A stretch of 64,000 bases of DNA from Trichopria drosophilae (Eukaryota; Arthropoda; Insecta; Hymenoptera; Diapriidae), in assembly GCA_030407085.1 (NCBI GenBank), contig CM059582.1, positions 155,520,501 through 155,584,500 on the forward strand, given 5' to 3'. Below the pieces are notes generated by a model. It searched no databases. It worked only from the letters and a program-made list of their open reading frames with translations, and was not told the DNA's origin. The position numbers and the translations under genes are program-made. Position 1 is the first letter of the stretch, and each line of letters begins with the position of its first letter. Below are positions 24,321 to 38,737 of this stretch, one piece after another.

Positions 24321-27300
24321 AAATAACAGTATAATATAAAGTGCAAAAATTAATCAACATGTTGACATATTCCTTGCCTAATGGCAATTAGAGTATTTTT
24401 TTAAGAATATCTGTCGAAAACATTTAAAATACATTATTGCATTAAATAAGACAAATATATGCGTAGGTTATGATTTTTAAATCAAATAGAAAAAGAGGAT
24501 GAGAATTCATTAGAATCTCTTCAAACGTAATTAAGTTTTCGCCACGGATATGGCTGTCAACACGGTCATTGGAGTCGAATGCAATTTGAGGGAACAATGC
24601 TTTGATTGCTAGTAAAGGATAGAAGTGATTAATCCCGTCGCATTGGTATGCAGGCGGGTTATTCAGTAACCGGTTGCCTGAAGAATGAGAAATTACATCT
24701 TCGCTATAATTATTATTGAATTATCTATAAAAGGAAATTAAATTCCCGTAATATTAATACATAACCTTGAATTAATGACCATTTCACTGCAAACAACACA
24801 TTTTTTTTATAAGTTCGAGCAGAAGCAATTGAGGTTTTTACGGTAAAATGAGTATTTAAATTTTTGCTTTAGAATAAATGGTTTTAATATAGAATATTTT
24901 TTATCATAATATGAAATCGTCCTTTGAGATATACATGCTGACATTTTACAAATATCTATGTTATATAATTTCACATTGGGCATATACACAGAAATATTTT
25001 TGAAATCTTTAATTTTGTAAATGTGTACGTGGATATATTCTATGAAATGAGTAATCAAGAATTACTCTTTTAAAATATTTTATATAAATAGAAATATATA
25101 TAAAACAAATTTCAATCAATAGTCTCGGGGAACAAGTCTTATACGAAGCTCTTTAAGAAACCATCTTTCATCTCCATCAAGATACGTATAACAGTTAATC
25201 CCCGGAAAGATGAAAAACTAGATCAATTTTTCTTCTGCCTTTTCACCATTCAAAAAGTAAGAAGGGTGGTAATTTAAAAGTGGTATTCATCGGCATAATT
25301 TTCGATTAATGGAATATAAATTTTATAACATCTAAAAAGTATTCACACCTTTGTATATTTAGAAATGTATAGAAATATTTCTAATTTAATTAATTAAAAT
25401 ATTAATTTCGAATTATTAACGACATCGATCAAAATGCACAAGATTCATACTAAAAAAATTACTTTTCAACGAACTCGGACAAATATGCCGCGATGAGTTG
25501 TAGATGTGCATTAGGAACGTGACACTAATTTGAAATACGTAGGAATTGTATGGTTCGGTATGCAATGGCACAGGTTGCATTTCATAGAAATTATACGATT
25601 CATTATAAATGATTACATTCTGCATTTCAAGTGTAATTAATAACGGTAACTATCAGATTGGAAAGTCCTTTCATTTGTCCCTTGGATTTTTAAGTCTATT
25701 ATATAGCCTGCTTTTTTCTAGCACCCCGATTGTTAATAAATATATAACATAAACGTAATTATCTGACTTTAAAAAATTTCTTTTTTATTTTGTTTATATA
25801 TGCATAGACCGAAAAATAACAATAATTAATCTAAATAATTAAAACCGGTAGACAACAATATGCTTAATAAAAAACAACGCTAGGGAGTACTTTCAATATC
25901 TTGTGGCTTTGTGTTATTAAAAATGTTTTCTGAAGTTCAATGATTCGAAAGAAGCGAATATTTTTCTCACTTCATCGATAACATCGAAAAGATATCATTT
26001 TTATTTCAAAAATTATAGACGAGTACTTTTATAGGTCGTGAACTGAACTGGAACGTGTCAGTTATATCACAGTTGTAATTGATATTCCAGTAAGTTAAGT
26101 GGAAAACGCTTTTTTTTTTGTATAAATTAATTATTTGATAGACATTTTATATTTTTCTATTCATTTTTTAAATTTTATATGATTGAAGAGTTCATTAGGT
26201 TATTATTTTTAACTGGCGCTAAAACCAGTAGAAAAAAATTTCACTACTACATAAAGAAATATTTAACGGTTGAATTTTTGTATTAACAAATTTAAGATTT
26301 TTCGTTGCAAATGCAACAGTTATAATCGTAATTTAAACACCCTGACATATATTTTCTTAAATAATGCTCTGCATATATTTACTCAAAATTCATTATCTTC
26401 TGTATACACTTCTTTTTAATAAATGGAATCAAAAATGTTATCAATATCCGGTTAAAAAAAGTTCAGTGAAGTCGTTAATTATTTTAAACTAAAGGTCAGC
26501 GTTAATTAAGTAGTTTCTCCCCACTAAAACAATGAGGTTTGTGATAGCAAAGCGAAATTGTAGACCATCCAATTTTACGTTGTAATGACATTTTGTTAAA
26601 TATTTATTTGACGAAAAATACGTTTAAAATACATCTATTTTTCGAATAAAATTAATGGATTTTAAAAGTGCATTAGTTTATATAATTAAGGTTATCGTTG
26701 GCTTGGTAACAACTCGATAATGGTTTTTACAAATAAAAGACATTTACTTTCATTTGAGTGATATATTATTATTTCTTATTTCAAAAGTTATTGAACGTAT
26801 TTCTTTAAAAAATGTAATATCTTCAAGAAACATTTTAAGTTTTACTTATTTTCTTTATTTTTTTAATTTATTTTTTTTATTTGTCATTTAATATTGAGGT
26901 CAATATAAAAATAATTTTTTTACTTGTAGCTTTCTTAATTTGCAAACTTTTATGTTATGTTATTTTATTTTATACTTGTCGATAAGCAACTAGCAAAGTA
27001 TACAAATAGTCATACGTAATCACTTCAAATATACTGAAGGAATTATCAATATCTTTAAAGTATTATCAAGGTTTTTATACTACTATCAAATTCTTTTGGA
27101 TGAAAACTAGATCCGATAATATTAAATAATTCTCTTTAATACTAACAAACTTTTTGCTACTGTAGTCAAATGTAGTTCAGATAATATTTTTCATTAGCAT
27201 TATATTAATGGTGGATAGTCGATTGAAGTAGTAAAAACGAATAATGCATACGTTCAGCACGAGGAATCAGAATCTTATCCCGATCGTTGATGCGCAGGGA

Positions 27301-28089
27301 AACTTGATGGAAATATACAATTTCGATGGTCGGATAATTATTTTTCAAGTTGTGATTTTGGCGCGATAGACGTGCAATATTTACGATCTTTCGCCAACTT
27401 CACATTGTGAATCGATCCTCGATTTCATCTAGCCCTTTTAAAAATTTCTGTCAAATGGATGGCGAATAATTGACTGGCTAGATAGGTATTATCGGTTGGC
27501 AATACCTCTACTGTCATGGAAGTAGTCAAAGCAACATTCGATATGAAGTTGCCGCAAGGCGCGAATACTGCAGCCTATATTGGCCAAAATCAAGGTAAGA
27601 AAAATAATCATTCAAAATTCTTTAAATTTCTAATCCACGTGATCAATATTGAATATATTTCTGATGTGCAGGCTTTTGGCAACTTCTCTCCTCTAATTAT
27701 GACAGAAGATTTGATATTTTATTTAAAATATATAAAGTTTAGTAGTCGCAACCCGGAAATATGCAACGGGTGCATCTTTATATGACAAGTCCAAGCAAAG
27801 AAAAATGCAGCATTGGCATTTTCCCACACAGTTGGAATAGAAGTAGACGGTTAGCTCTGCCTCCACCTCGCGAATGGTGTCCGTGTCGGAGAGTTTAAAA
27901 GCGACCGTCACTTTCCATACTTTAAATCTCAAATGGGTTTTGCAGCAACGTATCAATTTATAAAACTTTTTATTAACGCATCTAAATATAATACGGAAGA
28001 AAACTAATACATGCAACATACCCTTTTTGGACCTGTATCAGAGTTCCAATGCCTAAAGAGGAGTGTATAATAGTATATTGTATATCTAG
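24321..28089. other. AT-rich stretch, probably upstream intron of the immunoglobulin gene
   Basis: No second exon was recognised. Patches with nearer-average GC occur at 24530-24680 and 27240-27600. The second contains an ATG frame on the plus strand that runs into a GTAAG at about 27597, but the peptide matches nothing I know. A minus-strand frame of 98 codons (27723-28019) is also unassigned. Confidence 0.4.
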
Positions 28090-28330
28090 GGCGCAAAAGA
28101 AGGGATTATAGACGGGAGCGTCGTGCAGGATGAGGAGGAGGGACGAGAATCCTGACCCCGAGGGCTGCAGCGAGGGGCTTGTCTGCGATGCCTTAATTCT
28201 CGCCCGTGATATACACGATATTTTTTGTCACATCTGTAAATAATAAACTGCGCCTTTATACTGCCGCTGAAGTACGGGCAGGTGCAAAATCGCGAAGCGG
28301 GCGCGCAAAAGGGAAAAGCGTCCCGTCAGA
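28090..28330. repeat. GC-rich repeat fragment with GGGACGAGAAT/ATTCTCGCCC hairpin
   Basis: A GC-rich block in AT-rich DNA begins AGGGCGCAAAAGAAGGG and contains an inverted pair, GGGACGAGAAT (about 28141) with ATTCTCGCCC (about 28196). It ends with AATAAACTGCGCC followed by TATACTG. The hairpin repeat at 38738-38830 has a similar layout and a similar end (ATAACTGCGCCC then ATATACTG). Probably two members of one dispersed family. No gene is seen. Confidence 0.45.
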
Positions 28331-28433
28331 CATCTCATAATACGATTGAAAAACTGAAAACATGATGAATCACAGCGGTGTATATCATTATGGTTAAATA
28401 TTTGATCTTCTCCTATACATGCTATTTAATATC

Positions 28434-29083
28434 AGGTATTGTACATGAAATGTCCCAAGGCAAATAATCAGACCGAAGTAAAATTTAATTTACTGGGCTA
28501 ACGCGTTTTATGAATAAAATTTGGATCCGCAGGGATTCTTACACATTGTTTCATTCTCTTTCGATTAGAGAATCTTTCATTTTCAAAATGTTAACTTGAT
28601 TTTGAAAAATTAAAATTACTACGCCATTTCTCAAAAAAACTATTTTTTTCTATATTAGTAATTCCACATGAAAGCTAAACGTTATATCTTAACAGTATGC
28701 TAAATTTCAGAATGCCCTTTTTGTTGTTTTCAAGATATTGAAATGATTGCCCGCCTACTATCATATTTATTGTTTAAAATCTTATTCTGAAATTTGCCAT
28801 ACTAAGAGTTATCCTCAGCTTTCATTTGGAATTACAAATTGAGGAAAAAATGTTGCTTTTTTTTATAAAATAGCATTTTATTTATTTTCATTTTGTAAAA
28901 TCAAGGTCAAATTTTGTGAATTTTGAAAAATAAAATTCACCAATCGAAATGGCATAAAGAACCTGTACGAATCAATGGGATCGAAATTTTGTTCATAAAA
29001 CGCGTTAGGCCATTAAATTAAGTTTTACATCGATCTAAGATACAGATTTTTTGGCTTGGGGAATTTCACGTAAAACGCCCCCT
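28434..29083. repeat. Decayed 650-bp palindrome
   Basis: The left sequence from 28434 and the reverse complement of the sequence ending at 29083 align in order. Shared blocks are GGTATTGTACATGAAAT / GGCGTTTTACGTGAAAT, then GAAGTAAAATTTAATTTACT, then GGCTAACGCGTTTTATGAA, then TAATTCCACATGAAAGC towards the centre (about 28758). Identity is moderate throughout, so it is an old full-length hairpin element. No transposase and no clear target duplication. Confidence 0.65.
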
Positions 29084-29662
29084 ATGAATGAGCCCCGTTC
29101 TCGACAACTGAAGATAGTTGTTACATTAAAAATTTACGTAGGTTGTTTTAAAAATGATTCGGAACGTTCTAAAAACTTATGAATAATAAGCTAATGAATA
29201 ATTATTAATAATTGCGAATAAGAAATGAAACAACTGACAAATGCAATAAAGCAATTGTTGTCCTCGATGTTGTACTTATGTACGTATGTGCCATTTTTTT
29301 TTCTCCAGAACGGTAAGGTTAATTTTAAAGTTCCACTTCTTTTTTGAGTTTGTCTTTGCCTAACGTAGTTTTTTTGGAGTCGAAACATACTAGTTTATAG
29401 GGAGGTCAAATAAAAAAAAATAAACACAATACGTTCTCGCGTTTCTTATTTTAAAATACAAAAAATATTACAACAAAAAAGTTGGAGCATCAAATTCTCT
29501 GCAAAAAATGACATATTCTACAATTAGACTGTCCGTTCCTAGATTACAAGTCCTTCTATTTAATTTGATAAAGCGATCAAGAAAAAAGTAAACTTTTGTT
29601 AATTACAAATATTAAGACGAAGCAAACAATTAATAAAAGATAATATCCATTATGTTGTTTAA

Positions 29663-30041
29663 CCCATTAACGTCCAAAAGGACATTTTTCAAGATCCAAT
29701 TTCAATAGAGAATTTTTTTTTAAAGTTTTTCTTGCTAAAATGTTACACATATAAGAGAAAAGGAAATACCATAATATCATTCAATGGTCATTTTAAACCC
29801 GATATCCGGGACACAAGTTGAATTTAAGCAAAACTTTCCCTGAAAAATCATATTTTTTATTTATTTATGCCAAAATTATTAATAAATTGAAATTTTAGAC
29901 ATATTTGGACTGCTCCATTGAAAAGAGCGACCCCGAAAATAGTAGGATATGTTTCTTTCAATTTTTTTTTAACTTCGGTTCTATTACGAAATTCTCTATT
30001 GAAATTGGATTCTGAAAAATGTCCTTTTTGACGTTAATGGG
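29663..30041. mobile_element. piggyBac-type foldback MITE, TTAA site
   Basis: The termini CCCATTAACGTC and GACGTTAATGGG are perfect complements. Inverted similarity continues for about 50 bases through GGACATTTTTCA and CCAATTTCAATAGAGAAT. The left flank is TTAA (29659-29662) and the right flank is ATAA (30042-30045), consistent with a TTAA target duplication carrying one mutation. Known piggyBac ends also start with CCC after TTAA. It is 379 bp with no coding capacity. The same TTAACCCATTAACGTC start recurs at 47548. Confidence 0.75.
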
Positions 30042-30466
30042 ATAATAATGCCCCGGTTAGCAGGTTCTGCAGGTCGAATTTTGAAAAAGTTCATTTTAAG
30101 TTTTTTTTCTACAGTGAATAAAATAGCTGGTTTATTAAAACCTGCCCAATCGTAAAGAGCCAAAGGCCGCAAGGTCAAAGCCACTTTATAATTTAAAACA
30201 ATATTTGTATAATGTAATATATCAGCAATGTTTAACAAGGAATTAATTTAATAATACCAGGATTTGCAAATTCCAATAATGACAAATTAAGAAGGTGAAT
30301 TTAGGAGTAATAGATGTCAATTTAATATAGATGATTTTCATTATGTTTGATTGTTATTAAATATTACTGAACTATTAAATATTTCAACCTTATGTAGTTA
30401 TTTAAATTAGTATTCATCGCAGGAAAAATCGTTCATATCTCGTCTTTTTGTTCCACGGTCGTATAC

Positions 30467-30474
30467 TATAAAAG
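30467..30474 (+). promoter_or_regulatory. Possible TATA box
   Basis: TATAAAAG followed by GCGGAG is a good TATA-box match. The palindrome CCGTTAAAACGG lies about 30 bases downstream, and a tandem GTGACAATTTATC repeat at 30536-30566. No arthropod initiator sits at the expected distance (TTCAGTG is about 60 bases away) and no downstream gene is recognisable, so this may be chance or part of an element. Confidence 0.2.
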
Positions 30475-30565
30475 GCGGAGTCTTTATTGTGGGCCGTTAA
30501 AACGGTCTGCAGCACATTCCATTACAAAAGGTTCAGTGACAATTTATCTCGTGACAATTTATCCC

Positions 30566-31599
30566 TCTAGACTCTCTACGATAAAAGAACATATGCTCAG
30601 TGTATTTTAAAAATAACCTAACCTGCGCGGATTCTCTTTCGCTGTGATTTCTTTCGCATTTTGAAAATATAGTAATTTGCTATTAGAGGCCTTATTTAGT
30701 ATGCTTAAATTTCAAAAAGTTACGACTATTGTCAGTTAGCAATATGAAAAAAATGAAATTATCACGAATTTTCAATACCCGAAGAAAAACTAAACTATTT
30801 CATTTTTCCAAAGGGAATCCAACATTTTGCTTTATAGCATTCATTAAAAATTTAAGCTGAACTTTTAGTAATGTTAGAATATTCGCCGAAAATGTTACGA
30901 TTTTAATTTGCAATATACATTTGGATATTTTAAATAAAAAAAATATATGTCTAGAATGAAAAGCATCGTCATTGAGAATGGTCTTGAATGGGATACCACA
31001 TAAAACATGTAAACTACCGTTTCGCTACCACTAAAGTATTCATACTTCTGAACAATAGGTATCAATCCTTTGGTGAAAATCGAATATAAAGGTATTGATC
31101 AACTCAATGAGTCCGATATAAAGTACTAGCCTAACGTACATTTTAATTTAGCCAATAGTGTGATAGACATTGTATTGTATTTGTTAGTGTTTGATTAATT
31201 GAACACAAAACTTTCATTGTGATAATTGGAAAATGTTGCAAAAGTTTCTTTCCCAAAGGTTGAATACTATTGCTGTAGCTATGGTAGCAATTACATCATT
31301 GTCACCCTAATCATAATTTTCATAGCATCGACATCAACATAATCAATGCTTGGATAATATGTACTTAAGGATTATGCATTGAAGTAATTACTTCTTGTTA
31401 GCTCAGTCTTTTCAACTCAACAATTTATACGAATAAATTTTCCACAGTGACATAAGTTATGGCATAGTAGAAAATATAGTTACTAAATAAAATTAAATCT
31501 AAATGTTACTGTATGAAATGATGTTAAAAAATTATATGACAACGAATCCATAATAAATAATTAATTCAGTAATTAACATGCTTGCAAAGAAATTTTAAG
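30566..31599. other. AT-rich non-coding stretch
   Basis: No supported gene, RNA or repeat boundary. Confidence 0.5.
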
Positions 31600-31690
31600 T
31601 ATATTTAACTATAGTTACGAAAATAGAATAGTATATTTAACTATAGTTCCGTAAATAGAATAGTATATTTAACTATAGTTACGAAAATAT
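31600..31690 (+). repeat. 32-bp tandem repeat, about three copies
   Basis: Units begin TATATTTAACTATAGTT at 31600, 31632 and 31664, giving an exact 32-bp period. The first two units differ at two positions. The third decays after ACGAAAATA. It is too short and lacks spacers for anything but a minisatellite. Confidence 0.85.
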
Positions 31691-31977
31691 ATATAAGTCA
31701 CGAAAATATAATAGTGTATTAATTACATATATAACTGTTTAATTAAATAGTATGCACAACATCCTTTAATGTCCATTTTAAAATATGGTTTTTCAATCAT
31801 TTATAAGAATTTATAGCTAAGAAATTTACTTGTTTCTTATTAATTCTTTTAAAACAGTATAAACTTCTAAATACGTTGGCTAAAAATTTGTTATTTTTTC
31901 AGGGTATGCTATGAAAAATTAAGAATTGGAAAAGTACTCTTCTGCGGGACTTTCTTAAGGATACGTAAAATAGTCTA

Positions 31978-32107
31978 CACGGAAAGAAATGTACGGAGGG
32001 TACAGCCAGAAATATAGTTACTCCAGCCATAATATGGTAAATCCAGCCATATTTTTGCCAGAAGTAACCATATTTCTGGCTGTATCCTCTGAAGATTTTT
32101 TTCCGTG
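31978..32107. mobile_element. 130-bp foldback MITE, CACGGAAAGAAAT termini, TA target site
   Basis: CACGGAAAGAAAT on the left pairs with ATTTTTTTCCGTG on the right with two mismatches. TA flanks both sides. The interior is a mirror of GTACAGCCAGAAATAT and ATATTTCTGGCTGTA, with the middle filled by CCAGCCATAATATGG-type words. The 73-codon plus-strand frame starting at 31989 simply translates this element and its flank. The terminus links it to the CACGGAGAAAAA elements at 56501 and 58493. Confidence 0.8.
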
Positions 32108-32109
32108 TA

Positions 32110-35100
32110 CACCATCAGAAGAAGTTTCATTCCTGCATATTCTTGAAAGTGTTAGGAAAATTCATAACAAATGTCAACACGGAAATCAAGACATATGTTC
32201 TTTAAAATGAAAAACCGGGAACACTTGTAAGTTTGCCTTCTAGTTTTATATTCAATACCGTTTCCCTTATTCGAAAATATGCTTCAATTTCAAATTTGTG
32301 AAATTAATAAAGGACGACAATTGCTCGAAAAATTGTTCAGAAGTTAAATAAATACTCGAAACTTTGACAGTCTTTCCCAAAAAACAAAGATATTCAATTA
32401 TTTGAATAAATAAAAAATGTGAATAATATATCTCATATTTTAATATTTAGTTTTTGATGCAAGATAACTGAAATAGCATAGCCAAACTTGATATTTGTTT
32501 TATCGAAAAGAATGACATAAGGCCTACGTTTTAGAAGAGAGAACAGAATAAAATAAATATTTGTAACCGCTAAACCTCAAAATTCCAAATGCAGCATCGT
32601 GAGCTTTTCTCCTTCAAAAATTGTTATTTTATATTTTAAATCATACAAATAATTGAAATTTTGAATAAACATTCAACAGAAAACTGGTCTATATGTAGAC
32701 ACTATTTTTATATGAGACGAAACGTGTGTAGTATAGTCTCATGGCATATAATCTGCGGCATTTCAAGTAGAGCACTTTTAGAGCACGGTATATACAGCGT
32801 GACCGAGGAAAATGGGGACAAATATTCATAACCTTGCTAGTCTCTGATTGTACATGAACTCGAAATAGACCAGTAATCTCTAGCGAAACGACAGCAGGAC
32901 ACCATGCAGAAGGACGACTGAGATAATGCTGCTGAATTTCGTGTAGTACAAAACAGTATGGCGGGCATTGTATCTAAACATTCAGCCATGTATCTGATTA
33001 TCAGTTTAGCCGATTTCAACGTGTATAACGCGCAGACAATGCAGACTTAAATTTTCTCCGTGTGACCTCATTAACATTCGATATTTGGCATCGCCGACCT
33101 TTTAATTGCATAATTGAGATAAGACAAAGTTTCTATTTTAACTAAATATAATGCAGTTTTCAAATTAATTTTGCTTCTAATAAAGTTTGCTGAAGTATGT
33201 CTGAATAATTTCGAATACGATATGTTCTGCACAGATGCTCGAGATTAATTTTCGAACTTCTCCAATGACAGTATAAACGTGATAGGAATACCGGAACGTA
33301 TTTTTCAATAATTGATTAATCATTTGAATAATATTCACTAACTTTAGTATGTTCACACAAATACGATTATTTATAAAATAAGTATTTAATCGTTACTATA
33401 GTAATTACTATATTGAATTCTACGTAATTACACGAATTATCGATATATTTTGCCCGATACGTAAAAATCTTTTCATCAATGATGTATTTGACTCTTGAAC
33501 AGCAGGAAATATGATCATTTTTATGGTAGATATTGTATAAGCTATTGATTGCAGAGAAACTGGCTAGAAACCAGCGGCATTTTCTATCAGGGGGGCAACG
33601 ATACATTTTTACTGATTTAAAAATAATTGAATTGAATTTACTACAAAATAAATAAAGACACTAGTGCAAATAGCTTTCTACGTTTTGGCTTAAATGTTGA
33701 GCGGTAAATATTAAAAAGATTTGAACAAACATTTCCCCTTCAACCTTCAACGCCATATTTTATTTCCGTGTTTGATAGGATACTAACTTTTCATAAATTA
33801 TGTAATAGACACCTATACTTCTTACTCTACGTTTCCGTTAAAGCACTCTTGAAAGACTGCATTACTGCTTATTACTACATTAATAGTAGCTCCGCACGCT
33901 CGTTTGTTACCCTATCATAAGTAGATAGATTCCCAGTCAACTCATTTAAGGAATAATTAACCAGATAAGTCGAGAGAAGTTTCGAATGGTAATTTGTTTA
34001 CATCTACTCATTGCATGTTCCATTTTAGGGACACAAATATTGTACTGCCTAGTTTTTATACGGATATTTTAACTTTTTTGTATTTAACCATAATCTTTAC
34101 GCTTTCAATCAATTGATATATTTCAATAATTTAATCTCATACTTCCAGATTTCGTCTTTATTTTGAGTAATTTTAACTAAAAAATTACTTATAATAAATA
34201 TACTATGAAAATATATAAATATTTGGATGTTATTTGATTTCTTACAAGCACGACAGTCATTAAAGCATGTAAAGCATACGTATATCTTTGTACCTATAAG
34301 GTTTTTTTCATTAATAAATAAATGATGTAGTGAATTGTAGTATATTTAAAGGTCTGACACTGTATTATACGTACAATTAGTTATTAACAGCAAACAAAAT
34401 TATTCATAAATAATGTGTAGGAGTTTAAGTGAACTTCTAAAAGAGTAACTTAATAAAATGTACTGACATGAATATTCCGAGTTTATAATCGAATACTAAC
34501 TCGTTGTATGTCTCTCAGCTTATTGTAACAAACGAGCAGTTAATAAAACAGATATGAAAATATAAAATCGTGACGGTGTTACCGATAATATGTTTCAACT
34601 TTCGGATTTCTTTATGGAATGCGTTGCGTGCTTAATCCATAAATAAACAAGATTATCGAATTCCTAGCTCCAGCGGCTTCTGTTATATACAACTATCAAT
34701 CACGTACTCGCGCAGCATGCAACACTACGAGAGTGGTCCTTACAAAAAATACGAGTAATTACGCTCATTAATCATGTACAAGAGTTGCTAATCAGCAATT
34801 AGATGAAAATCTTGCTACGTGCTAGTAGCCGCTTGGTTCATAAAGACTTATTTGAAAATCCAGCTATAAATTCAAAGATATAATTTAAATATTCAGAAAA
34901 TGATTTAAATTATAATATGCTAATCAGGACCAAAATTGCAGTAAGTGGCCTAAAAAAATAAAACCGGGACCGAGATTTCAATAAATGCAGACATTAATAC
35001 ACTGTTATATTAATCCTCGTCTGTTCGAATACGACTAATGAATTCGAAAATATTGGGAATTTTAAACATGGACTCCACGAATTTTATTGATAAATGCTGT

Positions 35101-35133
35101 ATTATGTATAATGTATCATCAATTAATTTGAGG
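32110..35133. other. AT-rich non-coding stretch
   Basis: No supported gene. TTTTCTCCGTGTGA at 33053-33066 resembles a solo end of the CACGGAGAAAA family but no left partner is convincing. Open frames at 32837-33019 and 33367-33606 on the minus strand have no recognisable features. Confidence 0.45.
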
Positions 35134-35135
35134 TA

Positions 35136-36078
<943 letters not shown>

Positions 36079-36080
36079 TA

Positions 36081-38635
36081 CTCTGCTAGTTAGTGCAGAG
36101 TAACTTCTTTTCATAGCAGTTTTTTAATATTATACACAGATTAATAAGATCTGCATAATATTATTTATTAGTAATGTTATAGGGTCGTGAACAATTTATT
36201 TCTAGAGTTCAACCAGTTTCATATATTAACCTCCCCCGATTGATTATGTCCATAGGGTTTATGAAGTTATACACGTTTAATGATGATCATTAGTGGTAGT
36301 GCGCGTATATCCTGGGAACATGAAGTTACGTGACCATGTGCATACGAATATGAATGTTTATTGAGCATTAGCGGATGTAACTATCGATAATAAGAAGATG
36401 AGTGACGGAGCTTTGGGCAAACGTCAACAAAGATTTTTATTAAATACATTATTTGTAATCTTTTAGACGAGTAAAATGTCTACATTAGGTGTTCATTCAG
36501 GGGATTTTAATATGTCTCTGATAATTTTTATTTAGCATATGTTTTTAACTGATTCCAACTGCCAGGTCATAGCTATTTATAAATACATTCAGTTTATTTT
36601 ATTCGTGAAAATATGGTGATTGCACAATGTGTAGATCTAACGGTTGCTACTTTAATCTAAAATAAAAAAATTGTATGTTCTACAGATGTTTTCTACAAAT
36701 ATTCGAAAATTGAAGAAATTGCACGATATTGGTCAAAACTTTATTCATTTTCATAAACATATCGAATATAATATAATCATTAATAGTTATAACTTTTTGG
36801 TTTTAAAATAGGTTATTATTTTTCAATCTAGATGTAATCCAGTCACCACTGGTGTGATATATAACAATTGAAAAAAAACACGATTGTTACAACTTAAGAT
36901 ATAGTTGTCTTGACCATACTATATAGATAATTATGCCCCCTGCATATCTATGGTTGCTGAGACCATTTTCGATGGATATCCTTTAATGCTTAAAAACGAA
37001 TAAGGTTTCTAACCTCAAAGCAGAAATCCGCTATGTACTACGCTAAGGATATCAAGCATTTGAAAATGGTCAGAACAATCATATGATCGGTTAACTATTT
37101 TTATGTGGCACTCGTAAGAATAGATGTGGTTACTAATGTCCTGAATGGCACGAGAACTCTAAAAACCTCACCATATATTCAAAACATAAACGTAGCACCG
37201 ATATAAAAATATATATTTTATATTATAATGAAATATTCACAATCTCAATGAAAAATTCTACGATGTACGGATTAGAAGTTAATTTCATGTTTAGAAAGAA
37301 TATGAAAGATGTCTTGGCAAAACCTATCCATAGGGATGGTCATTTATGCATGCATTTAATATTCTTATTAATATCACTGTTTATTTTGAACAGTTCTTTA
37401 CAGATATATTTTATTTCCAGTACATTCGTAATTGAGAAATAGAAAATAATGTTGTACCTTCATCCTGGTGAGGGAGTATTCTTTAAAAACGTAATATAAT
37501 GTCCATATTTTTTGTGTCAGTTCTTATTCTTTTATAAAGGTTCAAGACACGAGAGACGATCTTCGAACTCGTTCACTCGCCGTACTGAAAGTAATATCGC
37601 TGTTATTCGTGGATGGGTTTCTCGTTCTGCAGAATCGATCAGTATCGACAGTTCGAAAATCGGGAGTTGAACTATTTTTCACGGAGAAAAACCTATTTTA
37701 CGTTTTTCGATTCGTGTGAGGCTGACAATCAATAATATATAATTATGAATTTTAAATTATTATAAATATGAGAAAATTAAAATTTTAAATAAAGCATATT
37801 TGATATTTTTAATTGATTTTGTATTTGTGCGGTGAGTTGTGTATTTTTAAATCCCTTCCTTCCGAATATAATCTGCGTACCATATTAGCTTCTTCAGATT
37901 ATTTCGCATTTCAGGAAAGTTAGAAGCTGCAGAGGTGGGGTTAGAAGAAAATAAATACATCGGAATATAGTATTATAGCAATAGTTCTATTTCTGCAGCT
38001 ATTTTACGTCAGCGATTCTGTCGCACATGATGATGAGACTTTTGTATTGCCTTATTCATGCAAGTCTCATATAAAAATGACAGAAGAATAAAAAATTGAT
38101 GAAGTGGGATAAACTCAATCATCAATGTTTCTACTTGTTTCACTTATACTAGTTACTCTGTATTTAAAGAATGTTCTGAGGAGAAATATTACATCGTTAT
38201 ATTTATGTTTTTGAGGGTTTATTTTAATAATCAAGAGAGAATTCAGTGAATACTGATTTCGAGCGTAACAGGCGTCACTAATTAAACTATTAACCTAGTT
38301 CTTATTCGAGATCAGTGTTTATTGACCCATTACCATAAAAGTTTCGCAATTTCAAATTGGGAAAGTGATTATTGATTACACGATTTGCTTGAAAAGCGAG
38401 AATTCTTTATTTGGTGCTATTTTAAGCGACGCCGTTTTATCATTAGCAAGATCAAGGATTCATGATTCCTGTTTTAAATTTTTATATTTAAACGTTTTCC
38501 AGATAAAGACTTTCAAATTCTATAATAAAAATCCAAACTTATTTTCATATGTCATTTAGTTGTACCGAATTTCGAAAATATTATCTACTTCTTTATATAT
38601 TTTGTCGGAGGTGCATTCAACATTATTTTTTTTAA
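36081..38635. other. AT-rich non-coding stretch
   Basis: No gene supported. A CACGGAGAAAAA word at 37679-37690 matches the terminus of the foldback family but has no inverted partner nearby. A small inverted repeat lies at 36951-37081. Confidence 0.45.
36951..37081. repeat. Short imperfect inverted repeat
   Basis: The left arm carries GACCATTTTCGATGGATATC. The right arm carries AAGGATATCAAGCATTTG followed by AAAATGGTC, which is the reverse complement with a few changes and one small insertion. The loop is about 60 bases. Probably a small decayed foldback. Confidence 0.5.
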
Positions 38636-38735
38636 CATTCCGGGCGTAGAACTCAATTTTGCGCCTTGCAGAGAAATTTTCGGGCGCAAATTATCGAGCC
38701 CCACTCCCGTCGTATTAAAAAATATCGTATGCAAC
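38636..38735. repeat. Dispersed GC-rich repeat fragment (copy B)
   Basis: This copy shares with 5955-6045 an ordered series of words: AACTCAATTTTGCGCC, TTTTCGGGCGCAAATTAT, CGAGCC and CGTATTAAAAAATATCG. It directly abuts the hairpin at 38738-38830, which copy A lacks, so copy B may preserve more of the original element. Confidence 0.6.
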
Positions 38736-38737
38736 GT

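Noticed and set aside
24158..24346. 62-codon minus-strand ATG frame overlapping the immunoglobulin exon
   Set aside because: It is in a different frame from the spliced exon and reads through the acceptor into the intron. The frame with DEGEYRC and clean splice sites is the real one.
27516..27785. ATG frame with a GTAAG after 27 codons, considered as a first exon
   Set aside because: No promoter, no matching downstream exon and no recognisable peptide. The GTAAG alone is weak evidence.
31600..31690. CRISPR-like array
   Set aside because: Units are contiguous 32-bp tandem copies with no spacers, in an animal genome.
31989..32210. 73-codon plus-strand frame
   Set aside because: Its first half is the 130-bp MITE and the rest has no features.
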